Of a stretch of 55,837 bases of DNA, positions 31,947 to 39,126 are shown piece after piece. Position 1 is the first letter of the stretch. The number at the start of each line of letters is the position of its first letter. Position numbers and translations under genes: made by a program. The notes under the pieces were generated by a model. That model saw only the letters and a list, made by a program, of their open reading frames with translations. It ran no database searches and had not been told where the DNA came from. Source of the stretch: a virus; IMG/VR virus record IMGVR_UViG_3300035072_000033, positions 1 to 55,837 of that record, one strand, 5' to 3'.

Positions 31947-32669
31947 TTAGCCCTGATACGCGACGGAATAGATCGTGCCCGTGCCCGCGCCCGCCGAGGT
32001 CGTCACCAGCATCACCAATTCCAGCGCCACGTGCTGCCCCGGCGTCAAATTCGTGCCGGTGATCGTGAACACCAGATTTCCCGCCGTCGCTGGAATCTGC
32101 TGCGCCGCCGAAACGGTGAGCGCGGCTTCGGCGCCGTTGGTCTCGGTGTAGGCCGCGACGGTCAGCGTCGTGCTGGCGGCGGTGATCGTGCCGCCAGTCG
32201 CCGCGCAATTGACCGTGACGGAGATATTGGCCCCGGCCACGTAGGTGTCCGGCAGATTGAATTCAAACAGAGCCTTGTCGGTCTTGGCGCTCGACGACGT
32301 CGCCTCGCCGACCAGCGCCATGCTGGTTCCCGCGGTGCGCGAAACGCCGACGGTTCCCGACGGCGTGCCGGCGGCGGCGGTCATGGGAACGCCGAGATCG
32401 GACTTGGCGTCAGTCAATTTGAGATAGCGCGCCAGGCCGCCGGAGCCGACCGGCACGAAGGACTGCGCGAGCCCCACAGGATCGCCGGACCCGGCCTTCT
32501 TGAGCGCGGAGACATAGAGCGTGCCGCCGCTGACGGCATAGCTCTGCATCAATAGTTCGGTGTTTCCGGTCGTGAAGGGAGGATTGGGCTGGTCGAAAAC
32601 CGCCGATTGCGCGAACGCCACGGCCGGCAAGAGCAGCACGGCCATCGCGACAAAAAATCTCTTCATCAT
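31947..32669 (-). CDS. Exported protein of unknown function in the head operon
   Basis: 240 residues. GAGGGAGA lies about eight bases before the second pair of Met codons, favouring the start at 32669. It has a clear Sec signal peptide (hydrophobic 5-17, ending Ala-Phe-Ala). The mature part is beta-rich, Gly/Thr/Ala-rich and without cysteine pairs apart from one Cys, compatible with one or two Ig-like domains. Placed between the terminase and GpW, where no exported protein is expected. Confidence 0.6.
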   Translation of the reverse strand: MMKRFFVAMAVLLLPAVAFAQSAVFDQPNPPFTTGNTELLMQSYAVSGGTLYVSALKKAGSGDPVGLAQSFVPVGSGGLARYLKLTDAKSDLGVPMTAAAGTPSGTVGVSRTAGTSMALVGEATSSSAKTDKALFEFNLPDTYVAGANISVTVNCAATGGTITAASTTLTVAAYTETNGAEAALTVSAAQQIPATAGNLVFTITGTNLTPGQHVALELVMLVTTSAGAGTGTIYSVAYQG

Positions 32670-32698
32670 CACCATTTCTCCCTCATAAGCCGGCGCTG

Positions 32699-34687
32699 TC
32701 AAAGCCATCCCTTGCGACGGCCGCCGAGAAATCCACCCTTGGAATCCGGCGCGGGCGCTGGGGCCGGCGCCGCCGGAAAGCGCTCCGCCGTGACGGGAAG
32801 CTCCGGAGCGAAAAGATCGGGCGCCGCGTTGGCGCCGTGGCGATCGCTAAGGATCTGCGACCATTTGTTGCGCTCGATGCGGTCGACCCCCATCCCGTTG
32901 GGATAGGGCCCAAAGGCCAGCGCGCGCGCGTAAACCGCGAGATCGAGCGCCTCGTTGCGGGCGCGGATTTTCTTCCATTCCTGAACGACCCGGCCGTCGC
33001 GGCGCTCGCGCCCGACCAGCACCTCGGCGGTCATCTGCTCGAGATAGGCGATGTCGGCGATCTGATCGGTCAGATGCAGGCGTCCGGGGATCGCCTTATC
33101 CTGCTCGATCGCGCCGAGCGCATGCGACAGCCAGAGCTTCAGTTCATGGCCGCCGACGAAATACAGCGGCACGCGAAACAGCTTGTAGTCGCACCTGTCC
33201 TTGACGGTGATCCATTTCGGCGAGGACAGGATCACCGAGTCGCGCTGGCTGGAGCCCTTCAGCGCCCGCCATTTCTTCTTGCGCCAGACGAAGCGATAAA
33301 CCGCCTGGGTGTGATGGCCGCCGGTGTCGATGCCATAGGCGTCGGCCGGGAAGGCCATGCCGCCCTGATGCGGCCACTGGCGCGCGGCGAGCGCGTCGAG
33401 CTCGTCCCACGGCGCCTGCGTCGTCAGATCGCCCTCGATGATCCCGGCCGCGAGCAGCCATTGCTCCGGCGCGGAGGAGGTCGGCGGCGGCCCGAAGCCG
33501 TAGAGCGCCCATTCCAACCGGTCGTCCTGCGTATCGACCACCAGCGCGGTGCGCCCGACATTGGCGGGCACCTCGTTGCGCGGATAGGATTCTAGCTTGA
33601 CCGCGATCTTGCCGGGATCGATCTCGGAGCCGGTTTCCTCGTAGCTTTCGCCGAGCCAGAGGTTGACGAAGGCCTTTTCGGCGAGCGGGTCGCCCTCGGC
33701 CTTTAGCCATTCCGACCAGATTTTGTCCCAGCTGGTGATCAGCGAGGCCGCCGACCAGATCGAGAAACTGGGCTGGCGGCCAAAGCCCGGGCGCGTGGCG
33801 CGCCAGCGATAGGCCTGGACCATGGCGCGCTGTTGCCAGGAGTCGATCTGCGCGCCGCAGCATTGCGCCATGTAATGGGCGTTGTGGGGCGCGACCCGTT
33901 CGCCGCGCATTTGCTCGAAGCGAAAGTCGATGTAGTCGCCGCAATGCGGGCAGGGGAACTCCAGCACGCGCTGGTCGCCGGCCTCGTAGCCGCGATCGAT
34001 GCGCGAGCTGCCCTTGATCGTCGGCGTCGATATGACGAGCTTCTTTTGGCCGCCGGAGCGCGAGAAACTGATCTGGCGCGCGTCGAGCAGCGCCATCGGG
34101 TCGCCTTGGCCGTCGATGTCCTGCGGCCAGCGGTCCACCTCGTCGCAAAGCGCGTAGCGGACGGTCTTGCTGGACAGGTCGGCGGCGGAATTGGCGCCTG
34201 TGAGGATCAATCGGCCGCCGGCGAATCGCTTCGACAGCGTGGTCGAGCCCTCGGCCGACCGGGAATGTTGCGGGCGCACGCGGCGGCGCAGCGGCGCCGT
34301 GGATTTTATGACCGGATCGAGCTTGCCCTGGTTGAACTCGCGCGCCGCCATTATGGTCGGCTGCACGATCATCATGTCATCGGGCGCGGTGTCGATCAAG
34401 CAGCCGAGCCAGACGAGGCCCAGCGTCGACAGGCCGGTTTGCGCCGATTTCTTGACCGTGACCTCGGTCCAGGGCGAATCGGGACGCAGCGCGTCGAGAA
34501 TTTCGACGACATAGGGCGTCAGCGACAGGTCGAGCTTCTGGCCTTTTTGCGGGCCGTCCGGCACGACGAAATGGTCTCGCCCCCAATCGGCCGGGGAAAC
34601 CACCGGACGCGGACGCACGCCCCTGGCGAAGGCGGCGAGGAGGCCGGATACCTCCTCACGATGCTGGGCCGTCGCTGTCGCCGTCAC
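32699..34687 (-). CDS. Terminase large subunit, GpA family
   Basis: 662 residues, GTG start at 34687 inside the small-subunit gene (32-bp overlap). GpA-type elements: Pro-Tyr-Val-Val-Glu-Ile near 57-62, Lys-Ser-Ala-Gln-Thr-Gly near 83-88 (Walker A-like), Cys-Asp-Glu-Val-Asp-Arg-Trp near 181-187 (Walker B), a zinc-like Cys-Pro-His-Cys near 245-248 and the nuclease part with Val-Val-Asp-Thr-Gln-Asp-Asp. It powers DNA packaging and cuts concatemers. Lambda-type head genes follow, so packaging is probably at cos. Confidence 0.92.
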   Translation of the reverse strand: MTATATAQHREEVSGLLAAFARGVRPRPVVSPADWGRDHFVVPDGPQKGQKLDLSLTPYVVEILDALRPDSPWTEVTVKKSAQTGLSTLGLVWLGCLIDTAPDDMMIVQPTIMAAREFNQGKLDPVIKSTAPLRRRVRPQHSRSAEGSTTLSKRFAGGRLILTGANSAADLSSKTVRYALCDEVDRWPQDIDGQGDPMALLDARQISFSRSGGQKKLVISTPTIKGSSRIDRGYEAGDQRVLEFPCPHCGDYIDFRFEQMRGERVAPHNAHYMAQCCGAQIDSWQQRAMVQAYRWRATRPGFGRQPSFSIWSAASLITSWDKIWSEWLKAEGDPLAEKAFVNLWLGESYEETGSEIDPGKIAVKLESYPRNEVPANVGRTALVVDTQDDRLEWALYGFGPPPTSSAPEQWLLAAGIIEGDLTTQAPWDELDALAARQWPHQGGMAFPADAYGIDTGGHHTQAVYRFVWRKKKWRALKGSSQRDSVILSSPKWITVKDRCDYKLFRVPLYFVGGHELKLWLSHALGAIEQDKAIPGRLHLTDQIADIAYLEQMTAEVLVGRERRDGRVVQEWKKIRARNEALDLAVYARALAFGPYPNGMGVDRIERNKWSQILSDRHGANAAPDLFAPELPVTAERFPAAPAPAPAPDSKGGFLGGRRKGWL

Positions 34688-35294
34688 TGGCCTCGTCGTC
34701 CATCGGGGCCGACATCAGATCGGCGATGTTCTCGCACAGGGCGTTGGCCTTGGCGCGCAGCCAGGCGGTGAGCGCGGGCAGGCCGCCGGACTGGAACACG
34801 CCAGCGCATTCCTCCGACCAGGTGGGCAGCGACTGGATCGCCCGGGCGATCTTGCCGCCGGCGGTCTCGAAGGCTTCCATTTGCGCGGCTCGCGACACCA
34901 GCTCGCCGCGTTCCCGCGAAAGGCGCAGGCGCAGGATTTCGGATTGCAGCCCCTCCTTGGCGGTCTTGACCGTGAGAAGGGTCTCGGCGTCGTCCTTCGA
35001 GGCGGGGGCCGGGGCTTTCGGGACGGCGGCGGCGATCTCCGGGTCGAGTTCGGCGCCGAGCGAGCGGGCCATGTCGGCCAGCGCGGAATCGTCGATGCGG
35101 GCGCGCGAGAAGCGGAAGGCCTCGCTGCCCTCGTCGAGCTTGATGAACTTGCGGCCCTTGTAGCCCGGCTCCACGCGCAGGCCGGTCTCGTCATAGACGG
35201 GAACGCGGCCGACCTTGATCGCCTTGGAGACCGCCTGCGGCGTGACATCGACCGCCGCCGCGAAATCCTTCTGGGAGACCATCCCCGCAACCAT
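34656..35294 (-). CDS. Terminase small subunit with HTH
   Basis: 212 residues. Residues 5-30 form an Nu1-like winged HTH (Val-Ser-Gln-Lys-Asp-Phe-Ala...Val-Thr-Pro-Gln-Ala-Val-Ser-Lys). A linker and a helical domain follow (Arg-Leu-Arg-Leu-Ser-Arg-Glu-Arg-Gly-Glu-Leu-Val), with an acidic C-terminus that overlaps terL. It would bind the packaging site; five phased TCAACC repeats lie directly upstream. Confidence 0.82.
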   Translation of the reverse strand: MVAGMVSQKDFAAAVDVTPQAVSKAIKVGRVPVYDETGLRVEPGYKGRKFIKLDEGSEAFRFSRARIDDSALADMARSLGAELDPEIAAAVPKAPAPASKDDAETLLTVKTAKEGLQSEILRLRLSRERGELVSRAAQMEAFETAGGKIARAIQSLPTWSEECAGVFQSGGLPALTAWLRAKANALCENIADLMSAPMDDEASDGDSDGPAS

Positions 35295-35297
35295 CGC

Positions 35298-35347
35298 TCA
35301 ACCGTCCGTCAACCAAATCAACCGCATCAACCCTATTTCATTCAACC
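35298..35347. repeat. Five phased TCAACC repeats upstream of terS
   Basis: TCAACC at 35298-35303, 35309-35314, 35318-35323, 35327-35332 and 35342-35347 (GGTTGA on the minus strand). Spacings of 11, 9, 9 and 15 bp put four of the five about one helical turn apart. They begin four bases from the terminase small-subunit ATG. This is the expected kind of place for a small-terminase binding site (cosB/pac-like) or an autoregulatory site. Confidence 0.6.
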
Positions 35348-35406
35348 CCAACTAGCGAAAAACCGGGCGGCTGCGCGCCGCGTGGGGTGGTTTTGCTGGG
35401 AAGGAC

Positions 35407-35426
35407 CCATTGATTTACATCAATGG
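35407..35426. promoter_or_regulatory. 20-bp palindrome with perfect FNR/FixK-type half sites
   Basis: Perfect inverted repeat CCATTGAT-TTAC-ATCAATGG. The core TTGAT-N4-ATCAA (35410-35423) equals the consensus of FNR/Anr/FixK-family activators of alphaproteobacteria. It is 113-116 bp upstream of terS and just downstream of the preceding gene's stop. It may alternatively be a simple hairpin. No T-run follows. Confidence 0.5.
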
Positions 35427-35448
35427 TTGGAGCGATGGCCCTCCGGCG

Positions 35449-35976
35449 CTAGCCCAACTGCCGCAGTAGCCATTTCTCGACGGCTGGGCCGAGCAGTTCG
35501 CCCGAGACGCGGTAGAAGGTGCGCTCGGCTTCGTCCTTGACCATCTCTTTGGGGATCGCCGGTCCGAACAGCTTGTGAATGGGCAGCCTCGACTTGCCCT
35601 TGCGGGCGAATATGTGACCGCCAGGCCCGATGAAGGTGTGCGGGAAGACCCGGCGCTTGCCCCAAGGCGCGGCGGACACCCCCTTCGCGGTCTGGCGCGG
35701 CGCGAATTCCTTGAGCGATAACGTCGCGCCGCGAGCGATGATCTCGTATTGGCCTGAGCCAGCGCCCATCGCCTGGCGCGACGAGACGACGCCCTTGACC
35801 GCACCATATTTGACGCCAGCCTGCGCCGCCACCGCGCGCATTGTCTGGGTCTTGGTCTTGTTGCCGACCTCATCGAGCGCCTTGCCCATCGCGTAGACAG
35901 ACCCGAGGCCCGCGCGCTCGTATAAAGCGCCGATATCCTTGTCGAACTTGACGTTTACCGCGACCGCATCGGCCAT
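35449..35976 (-). CDS. Minor tail protein Z-like protein
   Basis: 175 residues from the ATG at 35976; the longer frame is not supported. Val-Lys-Phe-Asp-Lys-Asp, Ala-Leu-Asp-Glu-Val-Gly-Asn-Lys, a Thr-Gln-Thr-Met-Arg-Ala-Val-Ala-Ala-Gln-Ala-Gly block, Phe-Ala-Pro-Arg-Gln-Thr and a C-terminal Ile-Pro-Lys-Glu-Met-Val-Lys-Asp fit the prophage minor tail protein Z family. Its place before the terminase, away from other tail genes, is unusual. Confidence 0.7.
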   Translation of the reverse strand: MADAVAVNVKFDKDIGALYERAGLGSVYAMGKALDEVGNKTKTQTMRAVAAQAGVKYGAVKGVVSSRQAMGAGSGQYEIIARGATLSLKEFAPRQTAKGVSAAPWGKRRVFPHTFIGPGGHIFARKGKSRLPIHKLFGPAIPKEMVKDEAERTFYRVSGELLGPAVEKWLLRQLG

Positions 35977-36161
35977 GACGCTCGCACTTTCCGCAGTTTT
36001 CGCGCGAAATCTCGCGCGCCGGAGGCGACGGTGAAGCCGAGCGCCGGACCAAGGGCCCCGGCGTCGCCTTGCGCCAAGGCGCGGAACGCCGCGCCGAGCG
36101 CCTTCCGGCGTTGCGCGCATTGGCACATTCGAGGTCTCGATTGAAGGTCGAAAGCCGCCAT
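35955..36161 (-). CDS. Short hypothetical protein upstream of the GpZ-like gene
   Basis: 68 residues, basic, helical, no clear ribosome site; overlaps the next gene start by 22 bases. Another frame in the same stretch encodes 100 residues but is Arg/Ser-rich and shadow-like. Chosen because its composition is balanced and it fills the only gap here. It may be non-coding. Confidence 0.35.
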   Translation of the reverse strand: MAAFDLQSRPRMCQCAQRRKALGAAFRALAQGDAGALGPALGFTVASGARDFARKLRKVRASWPMRSR

Positions 36162-36195
36162 TGCGGCTGCACTGGACCGGGATTTTCCCCGTCCT

Positions 36196-36765
36196 TCAGG
36201 CCGACATCGCCAACTTCGGGGGCCGCTGGCCCATCACCCGTTCGGCTATGTGGCCCACCTCGAAAGGAATGGAGGTGAGCCGACCCATGAAGTTCATTTC
36301 TAGGCGCACGATTCCGAACTTGTCAAGGTCACGCACATCCGACACCGCGCCAAAATGCCCCGCGAAGGTCCCTTCGGTCACGTCGAACACCTGACCAATC
36401 CTGATCTTCGGCATATTTTTCGGCCGCGTCGGCTTATGCTCGCGCCAGAAGCAAATTTGCGCGTCCGGCACCACCGAAGGCGACGAATCACGCGTCGGAC
36501 GCAAAAAGCCGCGCACGTCGTCGAGTTGCTCGACCGCGTTGACCACCGCGTCGCTCAATTCGCAATGCAAAAACAGATATCGACCGAACCGCGGGATTTT
36601 CCGCTCCAGCCGGATCGAGTTCGAGGCCAATGCCCCGCGCCGGTCCCAGGAGCGCACCCGGTCGACCGGCCGCCAAACATCGAACCGCGCCCGCGCCAGC
36701 CTCAGACATGCGTCGAAATCCCGCCCCTGCACCGCCTCGACCACAAACCAGCGCAAACCGTCCAT
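36196..36765 (-). CDS. NusG/RfaH-like transcription antiterminator
   Basis: 189 residues from the ATG at 36765; GGAG inside an upstream ATG codon sits five to six bases before it and decides the start. An NGN domain covers about 1-110 (Leu-Arg-Trp-Phe-Val-Val-Glu-Ala, then Phe-Gly-Arg-Tyr-Leu-Phe-Leu near 60-66, Val-Arg-Gly-Phe-Leu). A KOW domain follows (Ile-Gly-Gln-Val-Phe-Asp-Val...Gly-Thr-Phe-Ala-Gly-His-Phe-Gly-Ala-Val, Asn-Phe-Met-Gly-Arg). Such proteins travel with RNA polymerase. As first gene before the terminase, it probably lets polymerase pass the internal terminators of the ~36-kb late operon. Confidence 0.85.
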   Translation of the reverse strand: MDGLRWFVVEAVQGRDFDACLRLARARFDVWRPVDRVRSWDRRGALASNSIRLERKIPRFGRYLFLHCELSDAVVNAVEQLDDVRGFLRPTRDSSPSVVPDAQICFWREHKPTRPKNMPKIRIGQVFDVTEGTFAGHFGAVSDVRDLDKFGIVRLEMNFMGRLTSIPFEVGHIAERVMGQRPPKLAMSA

Positions 36766-36805
36766 TACTGTCTCCATTCGCTAAATCGTTGAAAAGATGG
36801 AAGGT

Positions 36806-37086
36806 GACATACCTTGACATACCTTTTATTAATGAGATTAGAAGGTATGTCAGTCGTAACTCGCTGTTCTCGCTGGCATTTACAGACCTTGCCATACCTT
36901 GCCATACCTTTTTAGCCCCAGCCGAGAACGATCACCCGCTGTCATCATTCGCCGTCGCAAACCCTCGCGCGCGCGAGGGAAAAGGTATGGCAAGGTATGG
37001 CAAGGTCTGTAACCGCCTGTCATTTCAAGGGGTTATATGTGACAGACCTTTGATTTTGCTAAGAAAAAGGTATGTCGAGGTCTGTC
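36806..37086. repeat. Iteron array, candidate replication origin or operator cluster
   Basis: About 12 copies of a 10-bp unit (AAGGTATGTC, AAGGTATGGC or AAGGTCTGTC/TA and complements): 36806-36815, 36816-36825, 36842-36851, 36881-36890, 36891-36900, 36901-36910, 36982-36991, 36992-37001, 37002-37011, 37041-37050, 37067-37076, 37077-37086. They occur as tandem pairs or triplets in alternating orientation, one helical turn per unit. The stretch carries no gene except the end of 37059-37502 and is A+T-richer than its surroundings. It lies directly downstream of the primase-helicase genes. Confidence 0.8.
36880..37012. repeat. Perfect 33-bp inverted repeat around an 18-bp palindrome
   Basis: 36880-36912 is the exact reverse complement of 36980-37012; each arm holds three iterons. 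The 67-bp spacer ends in an 18-bp perfect palindrome at 36962-36979 (CCCTCGCGC plus its complement). The DNA could extrude a large cruciform, or the transcript could form a 33-bp stem. Seen directly in sequence. Confidence 0.9.
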
Positions 37087-37502
37087 ACTGATTTGACCTT
37101 TGTCATGCCTCCGCCGTTCGGCGCGACAATGCCGCGGCGGCCAATCTCTGCCTCGAAGCTGGCGCGGCATTCCTCCAGCGAGGGGAAGCGCCAGCAGTTC
37201 ACCCGCTTCATGATCATCGCGATGCGCCCATCGGAGCTCCGCGCATCGATCCAGTGAATGGATTTCCTGATCGTTATTCCCGGGCACAAGCGCCACATTC
37301 GCATCCCGAACGACGTTTCGAGCGCGCGCCGTAGCGAGAACTGGCCCCAAAAGCTGGCCTGGAATTCATCGACCAATTTGCAAATCGGCACTTCCGTCGC
37401 CCACTCCCCGCTGATTGACAGCTGCGAGCCCGCGTCGAGCCGCGTGGACCACCAGTCGTCGACCGGATCGGCCGGGATATATTCGCGATTAGACGCCCTC
37501 AT
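37059..37502 (-). CDS. Stand-alone paralogue of the primase-helicase C-terminal domain
   Basis: 147 residues from the ATG at 37502, overlapping the end of the primase-helicase gene by 14 bases. Residues about 39-125 align with the C-terminal ~100 residues of that protein: Val-Pro-Ile...Leu/Tyr, Thr/Glu-Ser/Phe-Phe-Gly-Met-Arg-Met-(Arg/Trp)-Arg-Leu, Lys-Arg-Val-Asn-Cys-Trp-(Arg/Val)-Phe-Pro-Ser-Leu-Glu-Glu. A tandem duplication followed by splitting off of the domain is the simplest reading. Its last codons run through the first iterons, so it could bind the origin next to it. Confidence 0.75.
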   Translation of the reverse strand: MRASNREYIPADPVDDWWSTRLDAGSQLSISGEWATEVPICKLVDEFQASFWGQFSLRRALETSFGMRMWRLCPGITIRKSIHWIDARSSDGRIAMIMKRVNCWRFPSLEECRASFEAEIGRRGIVAPNGGGMTKVKSVTDLDIPFS

Positions 37503-39126
37503 GCTCGCCTCCCTGGTCCCCACCCTCGTTCCATTCGATCGCCTGTCCCAGCGCACGCTGGAATTCGTCGCGCGCCTCCTCCAGCGAGGGGAAGACCCAG
37601 CAATTGACGCGCTTGAACACCGTCGTCGGCCGCCCATCGTCGCCGGTCTCCTCGACATCCTCGGTCGCCCGCACCACGCGCAGCGCCGGCATCAGCCGCC
37701 GCATCCGCATGCCAAATTCCGTCTCGCCGGAGCGCCGTCGCACGCCTTGCTCCTCGGTCGTGTGCTGATAATCGCGATAGAGCGTGCGAATCGGGATTTT
37801 CGGCCGCCACGCCGCCGCGCGATGGGTCTGCGAGCCGTCCATCAGCCGCCCCAGCCACCAGGCCGCCAACGGATCGAGCGAACGCACTTTTTGCTCCAGC
37901 AACGCGCCGGTCTTCGGGATATTGCGCAGGTTGGGCGCGTCGGCCGCGTCGAGATCGACCTCGAGCAAATCGGCCAGCAGCGCCTCGCGCCCGCCCGAAT
38001 TCATCTCGGCGTCCATCGCGCGGAAAAACCCGTGATCTTCCTTATTGCCCTCGCCGACGTCGAGCACGCAAAAACGCCGCTCGTCCATGCCGGCCGGGAT
38101 CACCCAGTCCTCGTTCGAGGAAATCAGCAGCCGGATGTAATTGGCCAGCTTGATCGGATCGACGCCCTTGGCCTCGATCATCTGTTCCGACGAGGTGATC
38201 AGCCCCTTGAGCCGCCCCTCGGCCTGCTTGTCGCCGGCCCAAAAACCCTCGTCCACCAGCATCAAGGTGCACCAGGCCATGTGCGCGTTGAACTGGCCGG
38301 TGACGAGATGCGGGCTGTCGATCGAGATGTAATGCGACGAGAACAGCGAGCCGATGATCTCGCCGACCTTGCTCTTGCCGGTGCCCATGCGCCCGCGCAT
38401 CACCAGCGCGGTGCCGATCCGCTCGCGCGGCCGCTGGATGAGATGCGCGAACCAATGCCACACCCATTTGAAAATAGCGTCGTCGCCGGCGCAGATGTTG
38501 GCGTAGAGATGATCGCGGAACTTGAAATATTTCTCGCTGCGGTCGCCCGCGCCGCGCTGGCGTGGGGTCGGCGGATTTGGGTCGGGGATAATCGAATAGC
38601 CGCGCCACAGATTGAAATAGCCAGGCGTCCCCGGCGCGTTGTCGCGATCGGGGAAGAATTCCACGCCGTCATATTGCCGGCGCCGCGGCGAATTCAGCCA
38701 AAAAGGCGCGTGCTTGCGCGTCTTCCAGACTTCTTCCCACTCGCCGCTGGCGGGGTTTCTTTGCCGCGAGAGGAAGCGCTCCGAGCGATTTTGCAAATAG
38801 GCCGCGAAAGCCGTGCGGGTCAGCATGCGAATGCGGTCGCGCTCCGGCGCGTCCGGCTGCTCGCGCATCACCACGGCGTCGCGGCCCATCAGCAAAAACG
38901 CCCATTCGCGGTTCATCAAATCGATCAAATCGCCGGAGCCGCCATCGTCTGGACCGCCATGCGCGTCATCGGGCGGCGGCGGATCGTCCGGCGGCGGCGG
39001 CTTGCCCCCGCCTTTCCCGCGAGAGGGAGACTTCCGCTTTTTTTCGGCGTCCTTCTCCAGCTCCGCGCGCGTCGAAAAGACGATAACCTTCGCGTCCTCG
39101 ACCGCCTTGACGATATCGTCGGTCAT
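37489..39126 (-). CDS. Primase-helicase (DUF5906/SF3-like)
   Basis: 545 residues from the ATG at 39126, coupled by ATGA to the previous gene. A low-complexity Pro/Asp/Gly stretch lies near 35-65. The ATPase has Walker A Gly-Arg-Met-Gly-Thr-Gly-Lys-Ser near 245-252, Walker B Leu-Met-Leu-Val-Asp-Glu near 287-292 and a sensor Leu-Leu-Ile-Ser-Ser-Asn-Glu near 332-338. The C-terminal ~100 residues form a separate winged-helix-like domain. It would unwind and help prime phage DNA. It works with the Toprim protein encoded 2.4 kb upstream in the operon. Confidence 0.85.
   Translation of the reverse strand: MTDDIVKAVEDAKVIVFSTRAELEKDAEKKRKSPSRGKGGGKPPPPDDPPPPDDAHGGPDDGGSGDLIDLMNREWAFLLMGRDAVVMREQPDAPERDRIRMLTRTAFAAYLQNRSERFLSRQRNPASGEWEEVWKTRKHAPFWLNSPRRRQYDGVEFFPDRDNAPGTPGYFNLWRGYSIIPDPNPPTPRQRGAGDRSEKYFKFRDHLYANICAGDDAIFKWVWHWFAHLIQRPRERIGTALVMRGRMGTGKSKVGEIIGSLFSSHYISIDSPHLVTGQFNAHMAWCTLMLVDEGFWAGDKQAEGRLKGLITSSEQMIEAKGVDPIKLANYIRLLISSNEDWVIPAGMDERRFCVLDVGEGNKEDHGFFRAMDAEMNSGGREALLADLLEVDLDAADAPNLRNIPKTGALLEQKVRSLDPLAAWWLGRLMDGSQTHRAAAWRPKIPIRTLYRDYQHTTEEQGVRRRSGETEFGMRMRRLMPALRVVRATEDVEETGDDGRPTTVFKRVNCWVFPSLEEARDEFQRALGQAIEWNEGGDQGGEHEGV

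Noticed and set aside
36806-37086. CRISPR array
   Set aside because: Units are only 10 bp, alternate in direction and have no unique spacers of constant length; they fit iterons or operators.
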